From the NCBI GenBank assembly GCA_016124935.1, contig WGMS01000012.1, positions 1 through 64,000 on the forward strand: a stretch of DNA of 64,000 bases, written 5' to 3'. This document shows positions 39,303 through 48,587 of this stretch, one piece after another. The notes under the pieces were generated by a model that was not told the DNA's origin, ran no database searches, and was given only the letters and a program-made list of their open reading frames with translations. The stretch is from a bacterium. Lineage in GTDB: Bacteria > Cyanobacteriota > Vampirovibrionia > Obscuribacterales > Obscuribacteraceae. The stretch's first letter is position 1; every line of letters begins with the position of its first letter. The position numbers and the translations under genes were made by a program.

Positions 39303-40607
39303 TTAGTGGAAGAAGCGTAGAAGCTTTCGTTCTCTATCTATGGTGTAGCGTTTTTTATTGAGTAGATCCTGCCCGATAGCACTCATGTCACTGCCGCCGC
39401 CCACTTGAATAGGGAAGCCTCTTTCGTAGATGGGCCCGATTTTTACGTCGGCGTAGATAATCTTCCAGGTGATACTGCCGCCGACACCAGAGCCTGTTCG
39501 TGTCGGCGCGTCATCCGGTACGTGGAGACCCAGTCTCTTAGCCGCTTGGGTGGAGAGAATAGTGCCATTGGATCCGGTGTCGAGAAGCACCTCTTCCTGT
39601 CTGCCGTTTACGGTCAGTTTTACATAGTCCCTGAAGTTTTTAGTAGTGCAGGGAACGTCATAGAGATCGCTGGTGCTGGAACCATGGGAGCCGGCAGTAT
39701 TGGCCGCCGTGCGCTTTTTCATGGTGAGATACTTCTGGGGACCATTGTTGTGAATTTCATAGTCATAGCCATGCAGAAAACCCTGGCCCACCAGAGGCAT
39801 GAGGCTCATGTTCTCTTCGATGGTAACCGGTACGGTTCTTTCCATGTTGCCGATTCTAATCTTCATCATCTGTCTCCAGGCAGCAATCGAGTTGCCCGCC
39901 CAACCGCTCGAAGTTGAGTTCGGTTTACCCCGGGGCAATTCCACCCCTGCCGCTTGCAGATGATTGAGACCGAAATGGGCATTGGCACCGGTATCGAACC
40001 AGGCTTGCATCTTTCTATTGTTGAGGTAGATATCCACCAGCATATGACCCTGACTGCCCGGTTGAAAGTAGATTCTGTTTTCGTTTGGCAGACTCGGCAG
40101 GTCCTTCTCGAGAAAGGCGCTGAGGCTGTTTATTTGAGATGATTCAGACCTTGATCCGGGCTCCGGTGAACCAGAAGATGGCTGCTCGATAGCTCTCGCC
40201 AGCTTATCTAATTTAACTACTTTGCTGGAGGTAAGATTCTTCTCCGGCATAGTTATGGCGGATTGGCTGTCTATGCGGGCGATCATCTGTTTGGCGTATT
40301 CGGCCTCCTGGCTGTGAGGGAATTTCTTGATGGTGAGAGCGTACATATGCCGCGCCCTTGTCGGATAAGAAAGCTGATAATAACAATTGCCCAGGTTGAA
40401 ATAGTTGACCGGATCCTTGCCGCCCTTATCTGAGTCGATTAAGCTGGTGAATGCTTTTGCCGCTTTGAGAAAGTTTTTGCTTTTATAGAGCTCCAGAGCG
40501 TCCGGATCTTTTGCATCTGCCGAAGCCTGACCTTGGCAGCAGATCATGAGCATCAGAAGGATGCCGGCCAAACTCAAATTAGATCTGGATCTCGATTTCG
40601 GAAGCAT
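39303..40607 (-). CDS. Exported protein with TPR region and two retropepsin-like aspartic protease domains
   Basis: A 434-residue protein. A signal peptide (1-30, ending SA-DA) precedes a short TPR pair (35-110), a linker, and two single-domain aspartic protease units. The first has DTGA at 205-208 and the flap-following LVGQGFL at 272-278; the second has DTGS at 343-346 and AIGQDLL at 410-416. Retropepsins normally form homodimers with one DTG each; here both lobes are on one chain, so it could fold as a single-chain protease like pepsin. Export places it in the envelope or outside. It is convergent with the cystathionine gene. Confidence 0.85.
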   Translation of the reverse strand: MLPKSRSRSNLSLAGILLMLMICCQGQASADAKDPDALELYKSKNFLKAAKAFTSLIDSDKGGKDPVNYFNLGNCYYQLSYPTRARHMYALTIKKFPHSQEAEYAKQMIARIDSQSAITMPEKNLTSSKVVKLDKLARAIEQPSSGSPEPGSRSESSQINSLSAFLEKDLPSLPNENRIYFQPGSQGHMLVDIYLNNRKMQAWFDTGANAHFGLNHLQAAGVELPRGKPNSTSSGWAGNSIAAWRQMMKIRIGNMERTVPVTIEENMSLMPLVGQGFLHGYDYEIHNNGPQKYLTMKKRTAANTAGSHGSSTSDLYDVPCTTKNFRDYVKLTVNGRQEEVLLDTGSNGTILSTQAAKRLGLHVPDDAPTRTGSGVGGSITWKIIYADVKIGPIYERGFPIQVGGGSDMSAIGQDLLNKKRYTIDRERKLLRFFH

Positions 40608-40660
40608 CTAAAAAAGGTCCTTGAACGAAGGGGGTCAGTCGCGGTTTAGTTTACCCTGAC

Positions 40661-41422
40661 CTACCAGTTTACCCGACCCTGGACCCTTGTGTTCGAATTG
40701 CCGGAATTGCTCTCTACTATATAGCCGCCGCCGCCTGATTTATAGGGCTTGTACCTAAGGGTGGTCACCGGGGCGCCCAGGGCTGCTTCTACCTGGGGCG
40801 CGGCAAGACTGGCTTCGGCTCTCTTTTCCATTAAATTTGCCGCCGTCGAAGGAGAACCCAGGGCGATCTCGGTTTTCTTGTGATAAAGCTGTCCTTCAAT
40901 GTTATTGGTCTGTTTCCCCGTTCTCATGCCGATTGTGGTCTTTTTTTGATCCAGGCCTATGTTTGTCCCTGTACCGGTATTTGTGTTGGCATCGTTCTGG
41001 GCAGCCGGCATCCGGGCGGGCAGATGCACCGGCTTTTTATAAACCGACTTTGGTCTTTGATAGGTGACATAAGCCGGCTTGCTCTGAACCGGGCGGTATC
41101 TGACATACTGGTTGGCGATTTTATTGACTGTTTTCTGCTTAGGATCCTGCTTTTGCGGTCCTTTAGCCTTGCCTTTGACCGAATGTCTGGTCGGACGCAC
41201 CATGTTCATGCCCTGGACATTGGCGTACATTGGATTCCAGTGGTAATTTTTGAGATTCGGATAGCTTTTCACAATGTCATGCTGCCAGCCTTTGATCTCT
41301 ACCGTGCCCACCGTTACCCGATTAGGTCTCGACCCGTCTTGGCGTGCCTTGCCGCGGGCAAGGGCTGGAGCCCCGGAGAGGAGGAACATGGATAAAACTA
41401 GCACTAGAAACTGCTTGGGCAT
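40661..41422 (-). CDS. Exported basic protein, unknown function
   Basis: I do not recognise this 253-residue protein. It has a clear signal peptide (residues 1-22, APALA-R cleavage), then a Lys/Arg/Gln-rich, Pro-containing chain with many Tyr (YVRYRPVQ, YVTYQRPKS), and a C-terminal region of short Gly/Ser/Asn-rich strands. It starts about 65 bases from a divergent dehydrogenase gene and lies upstream of the double aspartic protease, 53 bases apart on the same strand. The two may share a transcript. Confidence 0.6.
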   Translation of the reverse strand: MPKQFLVLVLSMFLLSGAPALARGKARQDGSRPNRVTVGTVEIKGWQHDIVKSYPNLKNYHWNPMYANVQGMNMVRPTRHSVKGKAKGPQKQDPKQKTVNKIANQYVRYRPVQSKPAYVTYQRPKSVYKKPVHLPARMPAAQNDANTNTGTGTNIGLDQKKTTIGMRTGKQTNNIEGQLYHKKTEIALGSPSTAANLMEKRAEASLAAPQVEAALGAPVTTLRYKPYKSGGGGYIVESNSGNSNTRVQGRVNW

Positions 41423-41489
41423 TTTAGGGGTATTCTGGATGAGCTGTGAGCGATATTCTTATGTATACAGAAGCCAGGTGAGGTAGTCT

Positions 41490-42425
41490 ATGGGGAAATT
41501 ACCATCTGGGGAGGACAGGCATCAAATGACAGCGGATTCGGGTGTTTCACTGGCGTTTCTGGGCATGGGCATCATGGGCGCCTCCATGGCTGCAAATCTA
41601 AGCAAGGCGGGCTTTTCGGTCAAAGTCTGGAACCGCAGTCCGGGCAAACCGGGGCTGACGAAGGCTCTATCGGCTGGATGCCGGGGGGCTGAATCGATAA
41701 AAGACTGCGTGGCTGGAGCCCCGGTCATTTTTTCCTGTCTGGGCGATGTCGATGATGTGAAAGCCGTTCTGGCTGAAGCCGGCGGTGTGGTTGATTTTGC
41801 CCCGGAGGGCGCCCTGGTTGTGGACTTTTCCACCATCGGACCCCGGGCAGCTCGGGAAATTTCGGACGCTCTGGCGAAATCCCCTGCCAGATTGCGTTTC
41901 CTCGATGCGCCGGTTACCGGAGGCGATATCGGTGCTGCAAACGGCACCCTGACCATCATGCTGGGCGGTGAGAGAGCCGATTTCGACGAGGCTCTGCCCT
42001 ATCTATCCAAAATGGGCAAAGTCATCGAGTATTGCGGACCGGCAGGTTCCGGTCAGGCTTTGAAGCTTGCCAATCAAGTCCTCTGTGCAGTCAATATGCT
42101 GGCGGTTTCAGAAGCCCTGTCTCTAGCCGAGCGCTTTGAAATAGAGCCTTCTCTGGTGGTCGATGTGCTCAAAGAAGGCGCCGGTGGCTCCTGGGCCCTT
42201 GCCAATCTGGGGGCGAGAATAATAAAAGACGATCTGGCTCCAGGATTTATGCTAAAGCACATGATCAAAGACCTGCGCCTGATTCACGATAATGCCGACG
42301 GCGCCTCTCTCAATTTGCCTGCCATGGAGATGGCAGAATCCATGTTCAAAGAGCTGGTGGAGGCCGATGGCAAGGCGGCAGAAGCCTTCGGAACCCAGGC
42401 GATGATCGAGGTCTATCGCAGATAA
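41490..42425 (+). CDS. NAD(P)-dependent beta-hydroxyacid dehydrogenase (3-HIBADH family)
   Basis: A 311-residue oxidoreductase. The dinucleotide motif GMGIMG (25-30), the substrate motif DAPVTGG (139-145) and catalytic K192 (ALKLANQ) mark the 3-hydroxyisobutyrate/tartronate semialdehyde reductase group. Residues ~205-310 are the all-helical dimer domain (GFMLKHMIKDL). The ATG at 41490 has GAGG six bases upstream; a second ATG at 41526 is less well placed. The exact acid is unknown; members also act on glyoxylate or succinic semialdehyde. Confidence 0.88.
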   Translation: MGKLPSGEDRHQMTADSGVSLAFLGMGIMGASMAANLSKAGFSVKVWNRSPGKPGLTKALSAGCRGAESIKDCVAGAPVIFSCLGDVDDVKAVLAEAGGVVDFAPEGALVVDFSTIGPRAAREISDALAKSPARLRFLDAPVTGGDIGAANGTLTIMLGGERADFDEALPYLSKMGKVIEYCGPAGSGQALKLANQVLCAVNMLAVSEALSLAERFEIEPSLVVDVLKEGAGGSWALANLGARIIKDDLAPGFMLKHMIKDLRLIHDNADGASLNLPAMEMAESMFKELVEADGKAAEAFGTQAMIEVYRR

Positions 42426-42520
42426 GATATTTAAACAAAAGCCTAACTTGCTGGCTTTTCGCCCGGATAAATTGGAGAATTGAGCAGTCGAAATGCCGGG
42501 GCTAATGCGGGGGATTGAGC

Positions 42521-43435
42521 ATGAAACGATGCAATTACAGTCTTCATGCCGGAAGAGCGCTTGCCTTCTTTCTGGGCTTGTCCGTTTTGGTGGCTGGCAT
42601 GTCGATAATTTCGGCTTGCAATCTGAGAAGCAATAAGGATCCCCGGGCTGAAACCCCGATGGTCTCGGTGGAAGGCTCCGATACCATGGAGACCATGCTT
42701 GAAGGCTGGCGCAAAGCCTTTATGAAAGAGAATCCAGATGTGCCTGTCTCTGTCACCTGTGCCGATTCGGGCAAGGGAGTCAGGGCTCTTATAGAGCGAA
42801 CCACCGATGTGGCCGCCGCTTCCCGGGACATTACCGCCACCGAGCGTGCCCTGATGCATAACGAGGGCATGAAGTTGAGCCGCTCTATGGTAGCGCTCGA
42901 TTCTATCGCGGTGATTGTCAATCCCGGGAATCCGGTCAATGAGATAACCATCCCCGATCTGCTCAAAGTCTATTCCGGAGAGATAACCGACTGGGGCGAT
43001 CTGGGCGGAGTCGCCGGTGAAAAAATAGTAGTGCTCAATAGAGAAGAACAGTCCGGCACTTATCGATATTTCACCGAACATGTCATGAAAAGAATCGATG
43101 ACAAAGTCGTTCCTTACAGTCCGGACAATAAAGTGATGACCTCGAACGAGGCTATGCTTGCCGGTGTCGACGCCAGTGAAAGAGCTATTGGATACTGCGG
43201 GCTCAGTATCGCGCTCAAGTCGAAGGCGAAAGCCCTCGATATCAAGCTGCTCTCCACTTCTACCGCCGTTAAACCGACCCTCGAAAGTATCTCTTCCAAC
43301 TATCCCCTCAGTCGCCCTCTCTATCTTTTCTATGATGTCGATCCAAAGCCGACAGTGAGGCGGTTCGTCGACTATTGCATGAGCAAAGAAGGGCAGAAGA
43401 TCGTCCGCGATAACGGTTTTCTTCCCATAAAATAG
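42521..43435 (+). CDS. PstS-like substrate-binding lipoprotein
   Basis: A 304-residue periplasmic binding protein of the PBP/PstS type. A lipobox ends at C33 (IISAC), so it should be anchored to the membrane. The core starts with VSVEGSDTMETMLEGW (48-63), and the anion-binding style SGKGVRAL and REEQSGTYRYFTEH follow; the family binds phosphate. The start ATG at 42521 (GGGG upstream) is better than TTG two codons earlier. No pstCAB genes adjoin, so it may be a scavenging or sensing protein. Confidence 0.85.
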   Translation: MKRCNYSLHAGRALAFFLGLSVLVAGMSIISACNLRSNKDPRAETPMVSVEGSDTMETMLEGWRKAFMKENPDVPVSVTCADSGKGVRALIERTTDVAAASRDITATERALMHNEGMKLSRSMVALDSIAVIVNPGNPVNEITIPDLLKVYSGEITDWGDLGGVAGEKIVVLNREEQSGTYRYFTEHVMKRIDDKVVPYSPDNKVMTSNEAMLAGVDASERAIGYCGLSIALKSKAKALDIKLLSTSTAVKPTLESISSNYPLSRPLYLFYDVDPKPTVRRFVDYCMSKEGQKIVRDNGFLPIK

Positions 43436-43486
43436 AGCTTCGGCTCATTTGCATTCGTCAGGAATCTACGCAGGTGTCTTTAGCTA

Positions 43487-46400
43487 ATGTCCGATTTTTT
43501 GAGAGCGCTCGAAGAGAAAGTCCTCATATTCGATGGGGCCATGGGGACTTCTATCCACAAGCTCGATCTGACCTTAGATGACTATCTCGGTTATGAGAAC
43601 TGCCCGGAGATTCTTGTTGAATCGAGACCCGACGCCATCGCCTCTATTCATGAGTCTTTCTATAAAGTCGGTTGCGACGCCGTCGAGACGGACACTTTTG
43701 GTGGATCGCCGGTGGTGCTTTCTGAATTCGAGCTGGCGGAAAGGGCTTATGAACTGAACAAGAAAGCCGCCGCGCTGGCGGTCACGGTGGCCAGGGATTA
43801 TTCACAATCCGGTCAACGCCGCTTTGTCTCCGGTTCAATCGGACCGACCACCAAGCTGCCTTCGCTTAGTCATATCACCTTCAAAGCCATGAAGGATGCC
43901 TATTATGAACAGGTCAGGGGTCTGGTCGATGGTGGTGTCGACGTGTTGCAGTTCGAGACCGGCCAGGATCTGATGCAAGCCAAGGCTGCTGTCATCGCCA
44001 TAGAAGAATATTTGCGCAAGGTCGGAAAAAAAATTCCGATTATAGTCCAGGTCACAATCGAGGCACCACCGCTATCGACTATGTTGGTCGGTTCGGATAT
44101 CTCCTGCGCCCTCGCCACTCTCATGTCGTTTCCCGTCGATGTCATCGGTATCAACTGTGCCACCGGCCCCGACGAGATGGTGGATCATATTCGATATCTC
44201 TGCGCCAGCACCCCCCGCTATGTCTCCGTCCTGCCCAATGCCGGCTTGCCGGAGAATGTCGATGGCGAGACCGTCTACAAACTGACCCCCGATGAACTAG
44301 CCGATCATCTTAAGCACTTTGCCGTGGAAGAGGGGGTGAACATAGTCGGCGGTTGCTGCGGCACCACCCCGGAGCATCTGGAGCGTGTCGTTCAAGTGTT
44401 GGGTAATGTCGCTCCCAAGAAGCGTAATGGAATCTATCTGCCTTCGGTGGCCAGTATCTATTCTAGTGTGCCTCTCGAGATAGACAACCCTCCTTTGATT
44501 GTCGGAGAACGTACCAATACCAACGGCAGTCGCAAGTTCAAGAAGCTGCTCGAAAAAGAAGATCTGGACGGCATGGTCTCTATGGCAAGAGGACAGGAGA
44601 AGGAAGGTGCCCATGTCCTCGATGTTTGTACCGCCTATGTAGGCAGGGACGAAGAGGCGGATATGATCCGCTTTATTCGGCGGCTCAATACCGAATTGTC
44701 CATTCCAATAATGATCGACACCACCGAGTATCCTGTCCTCGATAGCGCCCTGCAATGTATCGCCGGCAAGCCCATCGTCAACTCTATCAACCTCGAAGAC
44801 GGTGTCGACTCTATGAAAGAGAAGCTGGCGTTGATCACTAAATATGGTGCCGCCGCCGTCGCCCTCACCATTGATGAAGAAGGCATGGCTAAGACCCTGG
44901 ATAGAAAAGTCGAGGTCGCCGGAAGGATCTACGACTATTGTGTCGAGGCCGGTCTACCGCCCAGCGACATCATTTTCGACGCGCTCACTTTTACACTTTC
45001 TACCGGTAATGATGACGACAGGCGTCTTGGCCTGGAAACTTTGGAAGCGATAAAAGAGATCAAACGCAGCCTGCCTGGAGTCAAGACCATTCTTGGTGTG
45101 AGCAATATCTCCTTCGGTTTCGACCAGGGCATTCGCCAGATTCTCAACTCTGTTTTCCTGCACTATGCGGTTGAATACGGTCTCGATATGGCCATTGTGA
45201 ACGCCCAGAAAATAATGCCGCTCTTTAAAATAGACGAAGAAGAAAGAGAGTTTCACCGCAGACTTATTTTTGATGAGCGTTCCAAAGACTATGATCCGCT
45301 CTTCGCCTTATTAGATCATTACAAGAAGAAACAGGCATCCGGTGAAACCGAGAAGCAGGCGAAACGCCCGGAGAAGATAGAGGAAGTTCTCGAGAATCGT
45401 ATCATCGACGGTGATCGGGTGGAGCTGGAGAAAGATCTCGATATCGCACTCAAGACCTACAAACCTCTCGATATAATCAATAAAATTCTACTGAACGGCA
45501 TGAAAGTGGTAGGCGATCTCTTCGGCGCCGGTAAGATGCAGCTGCCTTTCGTTCTGCAGTCAGCAGAGACCATGAAAGCGGCCGTGGCTTATTTAGAGCG
45601 CTTTATGGAAAAGGTCGAAGGTCAGGAGCGCGGCATTATGGTACTGGCCACGGTGAAAGGCGATGTCCATGATATAGGCAAGAACCTCGTCGATATCATT
45701 TTAAGCAACAACGGCTACAAGGTCGTCAACCTGGGCATAAAGCAGCCGATAGAAAACATCATCGCCGCGGTCCATGAGAGTAATGCCGACTGTATCGGCA
45801 TGAGCGGCTTGCTAGTGAAATCGACGGTGATCATGAAAGATAACCTCACGGTCTTGAACGAGCGTGGCATAGATCTTCCGGTCATTCTAGGCGGTGCCGC
45901 CCTGACCAGAAGTTATGTCGAGAACGACTGTCGCAAGACCTACAAAGGTAAGCTCTTTTATGGTCAGGATGCCTTCGATGATCTGAAGATTATGGAGATG
46001 CTGGCACGAGTCAAAGAGGAAGGCAAGTCTTTGAAAGACTATAGCGAAGCAGAGCTTCTGGGCGGTGTCGAAGCGGTCCCCTCTCAGTGCGAAGTGGAGC
46101 CGGAGGTTGATTTTGACGGTGATATCGAATTCCCTGTGGAGGACGAAGATATTGCAGAGAAGAAAGTAGCTGCTCTTCCGCAAACCCAGGTTCTGATTCG
46201 TTCCGATGTCGCCCGCGATGTCGCTGTGCCCGAGCCGCCCTTCTGGGGGACTAAAGTTGTCGAAGACATAGATCCGTTTGACGTCTTTCCCTATATCAAT
46301 CTCAATGTCTTGATTCGCGGCCAGTGGAGAGTTCGCCAGGGCGATACGCCGCAGCAAGAATACGACCGACTTTTAGAAGAGAAGATCTATCCTGTTCTGG

Positions 46401-47047
46401 AGAGACTGAAAGAAGAGTCGCGTCAGGAAAAGTTGCTCAGACCAAGGGCAGTTTATGGTTACTTTCCATGTCAGTCTGAATTCGATGATCTGATCATCTA
46501 CGAAGAAGATCAAAAGACCGAGCGCTTGAGATTTACCTTCCCCCGGCAGAGCCATGGCAGAAATCTCTGTATATCCGATTTCTTCGCCGCTAAAGAAGAT
46601 GGGCGAATGGACGTGCTCGCTCTGCAACTTGCCACCGTAGGTGAGCGCGCCACAGAGTACTCTGAGGAGCTGTTTAACTCGGACAAGTATTCGGACTATC
46701 TCTACTTTCATGGGCTGGCTGTGGAATCTGCCGAAGCCACCGCCGAGTATATTCATAAGAGAATAAGAACCGAACTCGGTTTCGCCTCTTCCGATGCCGA
46801 AGAGATGAGCAAACTCTTTCAGCAAGGTTATCGTGGTACCAGATATAGTTTCGGCTATCCGGCCTGTCCTAATTTAGAAGATCAGGCTAAGCTCTTTGAT
46901 TTGCTGGAGCCGGCGAGAATCGGGGTAGATCTGACCGAAGAATATCAACTGGTGCCGGAGCAAAGCACTTCGGCGGTGGTTGTCCACCATCCGGAAGCCA
47001 AATATTTCAACATCCTCAAGCCCAAGAGCAAAGAGACCGCTTCTTGA
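43487..47047 (+). CDS. metH: Cobalamin-dependent methionine synthase, full length
   Basis: A 1186-residue enzyme that methylates homocysteine with methyl-tetrahydrofolate through B12. Four modules are in order: homocysteine domain (1-~320) with zinc ligands C224, C290 and C291 (GGCCGTTPEH); pterin domain (~335-600); B12 cap and binding domains (~640-900), with axial His728 in DVHDIG; and the SAM-binding reactivation domain (~920-1165) with RGTRYSFGYPACP. Length and order match E. coli MetH (1227). It is transcribed alone, about 50 bases after the PstS-like gene. A second homocysteine methyltransferase lies at 55341. Confidence 0.97.
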   Translation: MSDFLRALEEKVLIFDGAMGTSIHKLDLTLDDYLGYENCPEILVESRPDAIASIHESFYKVGCDAVETDTFGGSPVVLSEFELAERAYELNKKAAALAVTVARDYSQSGQRRFVSGSIGPTTKLPSLSHITFKAMKDAYYEQVRGLVDGGVDVLQFETGQDLMQAKAAVIAIEEYLRKVGKKIPIIVQVTIEAPPLSTMLVGSDISCALATLMSFPVDVIGINCATGPDEMVDHIRYLCASTPRYVSVLPNAGLPENVDGETVYKLTPDELADHLKHFAVEEGVNIVGGCCGTTPEHLERVVQVLGNVAPKKRNGIYLPSVASIYSSVPLEIDNPPLIVGERTNTNGSRKFKKLLEKEDLDGMVSMARGQEKEGAHVLDVCTAYVGRDEEADMIRFIRRLNTELSIPIMIDTTEYPVLDSALQCIAGKPIVNSINLEDGVDSMKEKLALITKYGAAAVALTIDEEGMAKTLDRKVEVAGRIYDYCVEAGLPPSDIIFDALTFTLSTGNDDDRRLGLETLEAIKEIKRSLPGVKTILGVSNISFGFDQGIRQILNSVFLHYAVEYGLDMAIVNAQKIMPLFKIDEEEREFHRRLIFDERSKDYDPLFALLDHYKKKQASGETEKQAKRPEKIEEVLENRIIDGDRVELEKDLDIALKTYKPLDIINKILLNGMKVVGDLFGAGKMQLPFVLQSAETMKAAVAYLERFMEKVEGQERGIMVLATVKGDVHDIGKNLVDIILSNNGYKVVNLGIKQPIENIIAAVHESNADCIGMSGLLVKSTVIMKDNLTVLNERGIDLPVILGGAALTRSYVENDCRKTYKGKLFYGQDAFDDLKIMEMLARVKEEGKSLKDYSEAELLGGVEAVPSQCEVEPEVDFDGDIEFPVEDEDIAEKKVAALPQTQVLIRSDVARDVAVPEPPFWGTKVVEDIDPFDVFPYINLNVLIRGQWRVRQGDTPQQEYDRLLEEKIYPVLERLKEESRQEKLLRPRAVYGYFPCQSEFDDLIIYEEDQKTERLRFTFPRQSHGRNLCISDFFAAKEDGRMDVLALQLATVGERATEYSEELFNSDKYSDYLYFHGLAVESAEATAEYIHKRIRTELGFASSDAEEMSKLFQQGYRGTRYSFGYPACPNLEDQAKLFDLLEPARIGVDLTEEYQLVPEQSTSAVVVHHPEAKYFNILKPKSKETAS

Positions 47048-47067
47048 GAAGATGATAGAATTCAACC

Positions 47068-48225
47068 ATGTCGAAATCGCGATTCTCTCTATTAGGAACT
47101 AGCTCTTTTTCGTGGTCCTGGGTTGTAGCCGCTGCCTGTCTGGTAGCTTCACTGGTAGAACTGCCTGCCCTTGCGCAGAGTCAGCAGGGTGCCCAGGTTT
47201 TTCAGGCGATGGGCAACTCATATTACAAGAAGAAGCAGTACATACCTGCCGCCGCCCAGTATATGGAAGCCTGGAGGGTTGAGCCCCAGAATGCCACCGC
47301 CGCCTGCTATGCCGCTTATTGTCTCTATATGGGAGGCAGGAAGGATGACGCCATCAAGACTTTCTGGCTGGTGGTCGATAAATTTCCGAACCAGAAAGAA
47401 GGTCAGAATGCCAGGGCTTTTCTTCAACGTATAGATCCAACTTTCAGTCGTCATGGCGGGGATGCCAGAAAGGCGCTTTCCTCTTCAGTTGCGGCCGCTT
47501 ATAGCGGCAGCAGTGGCACCGGTGCTACTGATACTAGAAGGACTGCAGACCGGGGCAGAAAGAGTCTCTCGAACGAGCAGCTGGTGAAGGAGATGTTGGA
47601 GATTCACAAACCCCGGGGCAAAATTCCTGCGGTGAGCGACAGTTTTGTCAAAGGGGTCGAGGGTATCATGGTTGCTTTGCCCAGGTATGTGCTTTTGATG
47701 ATGCATGACAGAAAGGCACGCATTCACCTGGTGCCGGCTCTCGTTGAGACTGACTACCGGATGCAGAATGTTCGACCGAGAGGTTATTCGGAAGGTGCTA
47801 GCTGGCAGAACAGCAACGCCATGTGCTCTGGTCGCAATTTATATATAGCGCAATATAAGCTTGATTCCCGCAGCGGCAACTATATTACGGCTGATACCTA
47901 GATTGGTTCCATACGGCATGAGACCGGACATTGTATTGATCACTGCCTTGGTTATATAAGCCAGCAAGATAAGTTCCGCCATCCTTATAGACTGGCTGCA
48001 GCCAGGGTACCGGAGGCGGATAGAGCGAGACTCGATTATTTCTTGCAGGTGGCAAGCGGAGGTCCCTCAGAGACTTTTGCAGAGTTGTGTTGTGCCCGAT
48101 TCGGTGGAGAGACCGATGAATGGCGGATTAAGACCTGTGCCATGGTGAAAAACTATTTCAAAGAGCCCGATGCCATTATCGGGAGCTATCTCAAACAGAT
48201 AGAAGAAAAATACAAAGATGATTGA
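47068..48225 (+). pseudogene. TPR plus zincin (HExxH) gene interrupted by an in-frame TAG
   Basis: One reading frame of 385 codons is broken by TAG at 47899-47901. The first part (277 codons) has a signal peptide (LALA-Q near 36), a TPR-like region (40-130), a linker and a domain with strand VALPRYVLLMMHD. Seven codons after the TAG comes a metal-binding HETGH (codons 284-288) in the context IRHETGHCIDH, then a coherent C-terminal domain rich in Cys/Tyr ending at 48225. The layout matches anthrax-lethal-factor-like secreted metallopeptidases. As read, the zinc site is cut off. CAG to TAG by one transition is the simplest origin. A sequencing error or readthrough is possible. Confidence 0.75.
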
Positions 48226-48235
48226 AAGATGACGG

Positions 48236-48418
48236 AAATTAGAAAACGGCTATAGCCGCCCCGTTTTCTGACCGCACGGCAGCCCCTCTTCCTGCGCGAG
48301 GGCCCCGGGTAGCACTCGCGCATAGGATGTACTGGATGTACAGGGTAGATGCGTGCTGCCGGTTAAAGGCAGATGCTTGATCTCTTGTTTATCTATTTAT
48401 CTAAGCAAAAATCCTATA
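48236..48418 (-). ncRNA. Probable free-standing small RNA, ~180 nt (class unknown)
   Basis: On the minus strand a strong promoter (see next entry) leads into about 180 bases without a coding frame of note. The RNA would fold with a closing stem GGCAGC/GCTGCC (48360-48355 with 48283-48278) extended by GGT/ACC, enclosing a hairpin GTACA loop TGTAC region (48342-48328) and a perfect 8-bp hairpin TGCGCGAG/CTCGCGCA (48322-48315 with 48300-48293). It ends in a stem CGGC-TATA-GCCG within AGAAAACGG...CCGTTTTCT (48269-48241) followed by TTTTCTAATTT. Length and shape recall 6S RNA, but I cannot confirm the class; the region lies between convergent and divergent protein genes. Confidence 0.55.
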
Positions 48419-48423
48419 TCAAC

Positions 48424-48451
48424 ATTATACATTCATATGTATGCGTTTCAA
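48424..48451 (-). promoter_or_regulatory. Strong sigma70-type promoter of the small RNA
   Basis: Minus strand: TTGAAA (48451-48446), 16-bp spacer, TATAAT (48429-48424). This is the best-formed promoter I see in the window, and no minus-strand protein gene follows it for more than 1 kb; the next features downstream read toward it. Confidence 0.7.
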
Positions 48452-48587
48452 GCAATAACCAGATTAAAACTTAGACGAGTTGTTGATTTTAATGCTTATT
48501 TAGGCAAGGACTAAGTCCATCATCCTGCGGAGATTGTGTTATCATCCCCCTTTCACAAGATTCCTGATGTGCCGGGGTATGCTTCCG

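Noticed and set aside
43436-43486. SAM or cobalamin riboswitch before metH
   Set aside because: The gap is only about 50 bases and holds no B12 box or SAM-I stems; upstream of the cystathionine operon (64 bases) there is also no room.
48236-48418. Naming the small RNA as 6S, SRP or a riboswitch
   Set aside because: Length fits 6S, but I cannot show its central bubble. The SRP loop GGAAGCAGCC is absent. There is no downstream gene for a riboswitch to control.
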